Assembly (NCBI GenBank): GCA_016712035.1
Contig: JADJRT010000001.1
Span: 992,001-1,056,000, forward strand
Direction of reading: 5' to 3'
Length of the DNA: 64,000 bases
Origin: Flammeovirgaceae bacterium
GTDB taxonomy: Bacteria > Bacteroidota > Bacteroidia > Cytophagales > Cyclobacteriaceae
Part shown: in pieces, positions 59,111 to 64,000 of the stretch
How the letters are laid out: the number at the start of each line of letters is the position of its first letter
Position numbering within the stretch: the stretch's first letter is position 1
The notes under the pieces: model-generated
What the model was told of the DNA's origin: nothing
The model's database searches: none
What the model saw: only the letters and a program-made list of their open reading frames with translations
Program-made: the position numbers and the translations under genes

Positions 59111-59760
59111 AGATTGCTATCAATCCAGAGACTGATTTCTTCTGCAAGTTTAGGCAACAAATTTTGTTTGGATGCTTTAAAGCTATGATCTGCTCCTTCG
59201 AATTTAATCAACGTTACCGTAGGAAGTTTTTGTGTAACAGTTTCGATCAATGACCATTCGGCCAGGGTATCCCGAGAGCCTTGTAAAAACAGCATCGGGA
59301 TTTTTATCTTTTCGAGATGGTCTGCTCGATCCATGGCAGGCTGGCCAGCCGGGTGTAATGGAAATCCAACAAACGCAATTCCTTTTACATCTTCTGATGG
59401 ATGAGCTGACAGATATTGAGAAGTCATGCGACCACCAAATGATTTACCACCGGCAAATAACGGAACATTAGGAAATAATCGATGCGTTTTGTCAATAGCG
59501 GCAGCTACGGCATGATGTGCAACAACCGGAAAATCTGGACGTTTTTTCTTCTGCTCCATGTATAAAAAGTTATAACGAAGAGTAGCAATACCAAATGTTG
59601 CCAATTCTTCCGATAAGCTTTTCATAAATGCATAATTCATTCCCGCTCCGGCACCATGCGCAAAAACATAAACCGCTTTGGTGACCTCAGGTTTAATTGC
59701 CTCGGCTGACAGCGTATCGTTTGACTTAAGAGTAATTGAATGCTGTGTTATTGAACTCAT
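59107..59760 (-). CDS. Alpha/beta hydrolase (dienelactone hydrolase / KANL3-Tex30-like)
   Basis: 217 residues from the ATG at 59760. The small hydrolase core has VFAHGAGAGMNYAFMKSLSE, the nucleophile elbow AGGKSFGGRM (Ser in GKSFGG), FLQGSRDTLAEWSLIE with the Asp, and the His in EGADHSF. The substrate is unknown. The open frame continues upstream into the Ada-like gene, but the export-free N-terminus MSSITQHSITLKS fits family length better. It follows the Ada-like gene by 40 bases. Confidence 0.88.
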   Translation of the reverse strand: MSSITQHSITLKSNDTLSAEAIKPEVTKAVYVFAHGAGAGMNYAFMKSLSEELATFGIATLRYNFLYMEQKKKRPDFPVVAHHAVAAAIDKTHRLFPNVPLFAGGKSFGGRMTSQYLSAHPSEDVKGIAFVGFPLHPAGQPAMDRADHLEKIKIPMLFLQGSRDTLAEWSLIETVTQKLPTVTLIKFEGADHSFKASKQNLLPKLAEEISLWIDSNL

Positions 59761-59800
59761 ATATTTTTTTGATTCTCTGCAGCGGCCATCTCCCAACCGA

Positions 59801-60655
59801 TCATTCCTTTTTCCGAACTGAACTCCATCGGTATTCACCTAAGATCCCATCTTTACGAATTACCCGATGGCATGGAATGAGATAAGCGAGGTGGTTTGCA
59901 CCTACGGCTGACCCAACGGCCTGCAAAGCTTTTGGATTATGAATACCCGTTGCTATGTTCTGATACGTGGTTACGCTGCCCATTGGTAATTTTAATAAGG
60001 CATCCCAAACTTTAACCTGGAAGTTGGTTCCTTTCACAAGCAAGTGAATCTTTCCCTCACCCCTTTCCCTCTCCCTGGGAAGAGAGGTGTCCGAAGGATG
60101 GGGCGAGGGAAAAATCTTATGTATAAACGAAAGTGTCAAATTCTCGTTTTGATGAAAAACAGAGTTTTGCCAATGGGTTTTCATTTTTTCAAGTTCAATG
60201 CGTGGATCTTCATCTGTAGCAATAAATGAGAGCCAGCAAACACCACGTGTCGTTACACCTATCAACGCGAGCCCAAAGGGTGTTTCATGTAATCCGTATT
60301 CAATGGTAAGACCGTGCCCTTTTTGTTTGTATTCAAGTGGCGTAACGGACTCGAGCGTGGTGAATAAATCATACACCCGCGATTGACTGGAGAGACCGGC
60401 TTCTTCGGCTACCTGTTCAAGATTTTTAGATTTGGCCAGCCGATCTTTTAAAAATTCTACGGTAAGAAACTGAAGAAAGCGCTTCGGACTAATGCCCGCC
60501 CATTCGGTAAAGATTCGTTGAAAATGAAATGGTGAAACGTGTGCCTCTTCGGCAATTTCGTTTAATTCCGGCTGGCGCTTGAAATTCTTTTCAAGAAAAA
60601 GAATCGCCTGCTCAATGCGTTGATAATTGATTTGTTGTTGCTCGGTCACAATCAT
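59801..60655 (-). CDS. Ada-like protein: AraC-type DNA-binding domain fused to O6-methylguanine-DNA methyltransferase
   Basis: 284 residues. An N-terminal AraC helix-turn-helix pair (ELNEIAEEAHVSPFHFQRIF, EQVAEEAGLSSQSRVYDLF) and a C-terminal methyltransferase with the acceptor Cys in LIPCHRVIRKDG. The N-terminal zinc/phosphotriester domain of E. coli Ada is missing. Between the domains is an insert of about 20 residues (FPSPHPSDTSLPRERERGEG) encoded by a GC-rich palindromic element at 60052-60111, which keeps the frame open. Repairs alkylated guanine and probably activates repair genes. The frame is intact. Confidence 0.92.
   Translation of the reverse strand: MIVTEQQQINYQRIEQAILFLEKNFKRQPELNEIAEEAHVSPFHFQRIFTEWAGISPKRFLQFLTVEFLKDRLAKSKNLEQVAEEAGLSSQSRVYDLFTTLESVTPLEYKQKGHGLTIEYGLHETPFGLALIGVTTRGVCWLSFIATDEDPRIELEKMKTHWQNSVFHQNENLTLSFIHKIFPSPHPSDTSLPRERERGEGKIHLLVKGTNFQVKVWDALLKLPMGSVTTYQNIATGIHNPKALQAVGSAVGANHLAYLIPCHRVIRKDGILGEYRWSSVRKKE
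60052..60111. repeat. GC-rich palindromic element inserted in frame in the Ada-like gene
   Basis: The ends TTCCCTCACCCC and GGGGCGAGGGAA are inverted copies, and an inner CCTCTCCC / GGAAGAGAGG pair forms a second stem. It is 60 bases, a multiple of three, and translates without stops as a basic/Pro-rich linker. Related to the element at 20297-20334 (shared CCCTCACCCC, CTCTCCC and GGGAGAG words). Confidence 0.78.
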
Positions 60656-60869
60656 AAAGCTAAATATTTATTGTGTAAAGATGGTGTCCGATTAGTATCG
60701 GTTCAACCTGTTTCTTGCTGTTTTTTTTGGGTTGCACTACAATGCTAAATTGTTTCCGTAGAGATAAAGTTTTAAACATCTTTCGTTTAATGTAAACGAA
60801 AGCTATCTTCGACAGACCTTCGCGTATTTTCTTTAATTCACAGAAAATTCCGTAAAGTTAAATCATCGT

Positions 60870-61653
60870 ATGATACACCTCTCCCTACTTCAAACAGTTC
60901 CTACTTTTCTGGTTGCTATCGCTCTGTTTATACTCATCCTTTTTCTTTTCTCTTGGGTCATCGGTTGCGAAACAGGGCCATTAAAAGAAATCCAGAACTC
61001 ACGAAAATTGATTTTAACGCTTTTAGCGGAGCTTTTTGGCCTTGCTAGGATTACTCCTCGCTTTTACGTTCAGCATGTCTAATTCAAGGTTTGACAACAG
61101 GCGGGAGTTGATCATTGAGGAGTCAAATGATATTGGTACGGTAGTGCTACGAACTGATATTTATCCCGACAGCGTGAGACAGTTATTGAGAACTCATTTG
61201 AAAGAATACGTAGAGCAACGGATCATTGTTTATGAAGTAGGGATGAATATGAACCAGGCTACCATCCACTACCTTAAGGCGGACAGTGTTGGAAAGGCGA
61301 TTTGGTCAACCGTTGCCAACTATGCCGGGGTAGATGCCACTACCACACGTACCGCTGAAATGATTCCTGCCTTAAATGCAATGATTGACATTACCACCAC
61401 GCGCAGAGCCGCAGGGGAAGCAACTATTCCGGATGCCATTATGTATTTTCTTTTCCTTTTGTGTATTGCCTCCGCATTTTTATTAGGTTATGACAAGCCT
61501 AATAAAATTGACTGGGTAGTAGTGATAGGATTTGGGGTGATGCTATCATTAACGGTTTATGCTATTATCGATCTTGACCGTCCAAGGGGCGGATTAATCA
61601 ATATGGATACACCCCATCAAAAAATGGTTGAATTGAGAGATCTGTTTAAGTAG
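60870..61653 (+). CDS. DUF4239-like (bestrophin-like) membrane protein (one frameshift)
   Basis: About 261 residues. Two N-terminal hydrophobic helices (FLVAIALFILILFLFSWVIG, then LALLGLLLAFTFSMS), a soluble helical part with SRFDNRRELIIEESNDIGTV, and two C-terminal helices (AIMYFLFLLCIASAFLLGY, WVVVIGFGVMLSLTVYAI). The pattern FTFS-x-SRFD-x-RR-x-L-x-x-EE-x-NDIGT is what I recognise as DUF4239. The frame breaks near 61040. The function is unknown; distant similarity to anion channels is claimed for the family. A 214-base gap upstream holds no gene. Confidence 0.78.
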
Positions 61654-61854
61654 CGTCACTCATGACATAAGAAATCAGGATCAGACGCACCAAACCCGCA
61701 CCGATTACAGAATGAAATAATTACTTCGTGTCGGCCATTCGTAGACTATACTGGAAAACTCAGTGCATGGCTATCAATTGAAGGTTGATTTTAAGGATGA
61801 TCGGTTAATTCAGGCAGCACAACATTTGTATATTGAGAACTAAATGAACCTGCT
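61654..61854 (+). other. Short gap with a possible gene remnant
   Basis: The 201 bases before the M28 peptidase contain two short stop-free fragments in different frames: VDYTGKLSAWLSIEG at about 61746-61790, and LKVDFKDDRLIQAAQHLYIE ending at a stop at 61843. They read like pieces of one coding sequence, but I cannot name it. It may be a decayed gene or chance. Confidence 0.3.
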
Positions 61855-64000
61855 ATGAAACACCTGCTACTCCCCCTGCTTTTGCTTATTGCAAACTTTG
61901 TATTTGCTCAAAAAACTATTCAGGGCTTTACGCCAGAAACGGCCAAAGCGGAATTCGCATTAGAAGAAAAATTCGACAGTTATTTAAAAACTGACAATAT
62001 CGACCAATGGATTAAGCGACTTTCTGCTCGACCGCATCACCTTGGATCTGCGGCTGGTAAAGAATATGTGCTGTGGATGCGTGATCAATTCAGAAGTTGG
62101 GGGTATGAAGCCGAGATTGAAACCTATAAAGTGTTATTCCCTACTCCTAAAGTAAGAGTATTGGAGATGGTGGGTCCTACGAAATATAAAGCCAAGCTAG
62201 TGGAACCTGCTTTAAAGGAAGATGCTACGTCTGGTCAAACGAAAGAACAACTTCCTACCTACCATGGCTTTTCTGCCGATGGTGATGTTACTGCTGAACT
62301 CGTGTTTGTGGGTTATGGTGTTCCCTCTGATTATGAAGCGTTGGCTAAACTTGGGATAGATGTGAAAGGTAAAATTGTGATTGCCAAATACGGTGGCTCG
62401 TGGCGCGGTATTAAACCAAAAGTAGCTGAAGAGAAAGGCGCTATCGGCTGCATCATTTATTCTGATCCTGAAGATGATGGCTATTATCAAGGCGATGTTT
62501 ACCCGAAAGGACCTTTCCGTCCGGCACTCGGTGCGCAACGCGGGTCGGTGTTAGATTTGCCTGTTCGTCCGGGCGATCCGCTTACACCCAACATTGGCGC
62601 GACAGCAGATGCTAAACGGATTGAACGCGCAGAAGCCGATAACTTAATTGGTATTCCTGTTATACCGATTGGGTATGAGGATGCGTTACCTTTACTCAGT
62701 GCGTTGGGCGGACCTGTTGCTCCTGAATACATGCGCGGGGCATTACCTATTACGTATCATATTGGTCCTGGACCGGTTCGTGTCCATCTCAATTTGCAAT
62801 TTGATTGGAAGTTGGTGGACTGTCATAACGTGATCGCCAAAATGAAGGGTAATGAGTTGCCCGATGAATGGGTCATCCGTGGAAACCATCATGATGCCTG
62901 GGTAAATGGCGCATCGGATCCAATCAGCGGAATGGTTGCTTTGATGGAAGAAGCACGCGCGGTATCGGAGTTAATGAAAACAGGTTGGAAGCCAAAGCGT
63001 ACCATTGTGTATTGTGGTTGGGATGGTGAGGAGATTGGATTATTAGGCTCAACAGAATGGGTAGAAGATCATGCAAGCGAATTATTGCAAAAGGTAGTTG
63101 CCTATATCAACTCCGATGGAAATGGCAGAGGTTTTATTGGGGTGGAAGGCTCGCACACATTACACCAACTGGTTAGCGATGTAGCCAGAGATGTAACGGA
63201 TCCACAAACCGGAGTGAGTGTTTTGGAGAGAAGAAAATCTGCGATGGCAGCGTACGCTTCATCTACGAAAGCAAAAAAGGAAATATTAAGCTCTTCATCC
63301 ATGACAATTGGTGCCATGGGTTCAGGATCAGATTATAGTCCGTTTATTCAGCATCTTGGAATACCGGCACTTAATGTTGGTTTTGGTGGTGAGGATGATG
63401 GTGGTGAGTATCATTCTATTTATGACTCTTATGATCATTATAAAAGATTCAAGGATCCAAAGTTTGAATATGGAGTTGCCTTGGCAAAGACCGCAGGCCG
63501 CGCTACGTTGCGACTGGTCAATGCCAATATCTTACCTTTTGATTTCAATGGCTTTTATAAAACTGTAAATGGCTATGTGAATGAAGTAACTGCACTGACT
63601 GATAATCTACGCGAAGCAACAGAAATTGAAAATCAAATGATTAAGGAAAACAGGTATAAACTGGCCAGCGATCCTACAAAAACCTTTGTTCAGCCAGTGG
63701 CCAAGGAATCAGTGCCGTATCTCAATTTCAGTGCATTATTGAATGCTGTTTCGCAACTTGAAAAAAGTGCCAGCACTTATTCTGAGTTAGTGAAGTTAAA
63801 TCCTAACCCGAATACGAATTTGGCTAAGCTTAACAAGCTACTTTATACGGCCGAACAGAACTTAATGATTGATGAAGGACTGCCACGCAGACCGTGGTTC
63901 AGACACAGTATTTACGCTCCGGGTTATTACACAGGGTATGGCGTAAAAACATTGCCGGGTATACGCGAAGCCATTGAAGAGCGCAACTGGAAAGAAGCGC
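61855..64000 (+). CDS. M28 family peptidase, glutamate carboxypeptidase II-like (partial at right edge)
   Basis: Exported zinc exopeptidase; 715 codons are in the window and the gene continues beyond it. A signal peptide (to residue 19, ending FVFAQ) is followed by a PA-like domain insertion and a co-catalytic M28 site: His345 and Asp355 (GNHHDAW and ASDPISG), Glu392/Glu393 (WDGEEIGLLGSTEW), Asp421 (YINSDGNG) and His520 (GEYHSIYDSYDHY). From about residue 600 the transferrin-receptor-like dimerisation helices follow. All ligands match those of human GCPII in order. The frame is continuous. Likely cleaves C-terminal glutamate or short peptides in the periplasm. Confidence 0.95.
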   Translation, partial: MKHLLLPLLLLIANFVFAQKTIQGFTPETAKAEFALEEKFDSYLKTDNIDQWIKRLSARPHHLGSAAGKEYVLWMRDQFRSWGYEAEIETYKVLFPTPKVRVLEMVGPTKYKAKLVEPALKEDATSGQTKEQLPTYHGFSADGDVTAELVFVGYGVPSDYEALAKLGIDVKGKIVIAKYGGSWRGIKPKVAEEKGAIGCIIYSDPEDDGYYQGDVYPKGPFRPALGAQRGSVLDLPVRPGDPLTPNIGATADAKRIERAEADNLIGIPVIPIGYEDALPLLSALGGPVAPEYMRGALPITYHIGPGPVRVHLNLQFDWKLVDCHNVIAKMKGNELPDEWVIRGNHHDAWVNGASDPISGMVALMEEARAVSELMKTGWKPKRTIVYCGWDGEEIGLLGSTEWVEDHASELLQKVVAYINSDGNGRGFIGVEGSHTLHQLVSDVARDVTDPQTGVSVLERRKSAMAAYASSTKAKKEILSSSSMTIGAMGSGSDYSPFIQHLGIPALNVGFGGEDDGGEYHSIYDSYDHYKRFKDPKFEYGVALAKTAGRATLRLVNANILPFDFNGFYKTVNGYVNEVTALTDNLREATEIENQMIKENRYKLASDPTKTFVQPVAKESVPYLNFSALLNAVSQLEKSASTYSELVKLNPNPNTNLAKLNKLLYTAEQNLMIDEGLPRRPWFRHSIYAPGYYTGYGVKTLPGIREAIEERNWKEA

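Noticed and set aside
1..64000. tRNA, rRNA, CRISPR array, prophage or IS element
   Set aside because: I found no tRNA T-loop context with a fitting acceptor stem, no regularly spaced direct repeats, and no transposase, integrase or phage structural motif.

Overview
The window reads as a chromosomal segment of a Bacteroidota bacterium, most likely order Cytophagales. The evidence is the gene content: Bacteroidota-restricted families (DUF4837 and DUF4292 lipoproteins, a BT_3928-like DoxX protein, a GT3 glycogen synthase), the gene order EnvC-TatA-GatA-MltD-DUF4837, weak Shine-Dalgarno signals, and a base composition near 40% GC by eye. I see no tRNA, rRNA, phage, transposase or CRISPR. No gap between genes exceeds about 225 bases.

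Layout. 1-10774 (minus strand): malic enzyme, then a long envelope and housekeeping run (nucleotidyltransferase, TPR protein, DUF4292 lipoprotein, EnvC, TatA, GatA, MltD, DUF4837). 10811-15950: a flippase, enoyl-CoA hydratase, and the threonine-degradation pair L-threonine dehydrogenase / Kbl, which are divergent. 16105-21176 (minus): folP, the diadenylate cyclase CdaA, and a large WD40-caspase protein 20 nt behind cdaA. 21182-27744: DUF1599, DoxX, aroK, a FadL-like porin, a Gly/Tyr/Met-rich secreted protein and proS. 27833-31454: NfeD, FloA and a WG-repeat protein. 31543-37173 (minus): cytochrome c, XdhC, a PQQ dehydrogenase and MocA, which are molybdenum-hydroxylase accessory genes without the hydroxylase. 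37330-46351: an alpha-glucan phosphorylase homologue, then a co-directional run of FAD oxidoreductase, NosR/NapH-like ferredoxin and four glycan-assembly genes. 46354-50130: Crp/Fnr regulator, MOSC protein, SCO, cytochrome c and a K+ channel. 50219-64000: ClpB, GT3 glycogen synthase, a YkvI-like transporter, a Tat-exported TIM-barrel protein, a PPOX-like protein, PIG-L deacetylase, CBM9-like protein, an alpha/beta hydrolase, an Ada-like protein, a DUF4239 protein and an intact but truncated M28 peptidase.

Data quality matters here. About twenty genes, including indispensable ones (gatA, proS, folP), are split by single-base indels, mostly in homopolymer runs. I treat these as consensus errors of a long-read-type assembly and annotate each gene across its full span. 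Long stretches (10-16 kb, 40-46 kb, 47-54 kb) have no such errors.

The points most worth following up are: the cdaA/WD40-caspase unit; a GC-rich palindromic element found at the 3' end of folP and, in frame, inside the Ada-like gene; the redox-plus-glycosyltransferase run at 39-46 kb; a phosphorylase homologue with Thr at the usual PLP-lysine position; and orphan XdhC/MocA genes around a haem-containing PQQ dehydrogenase.
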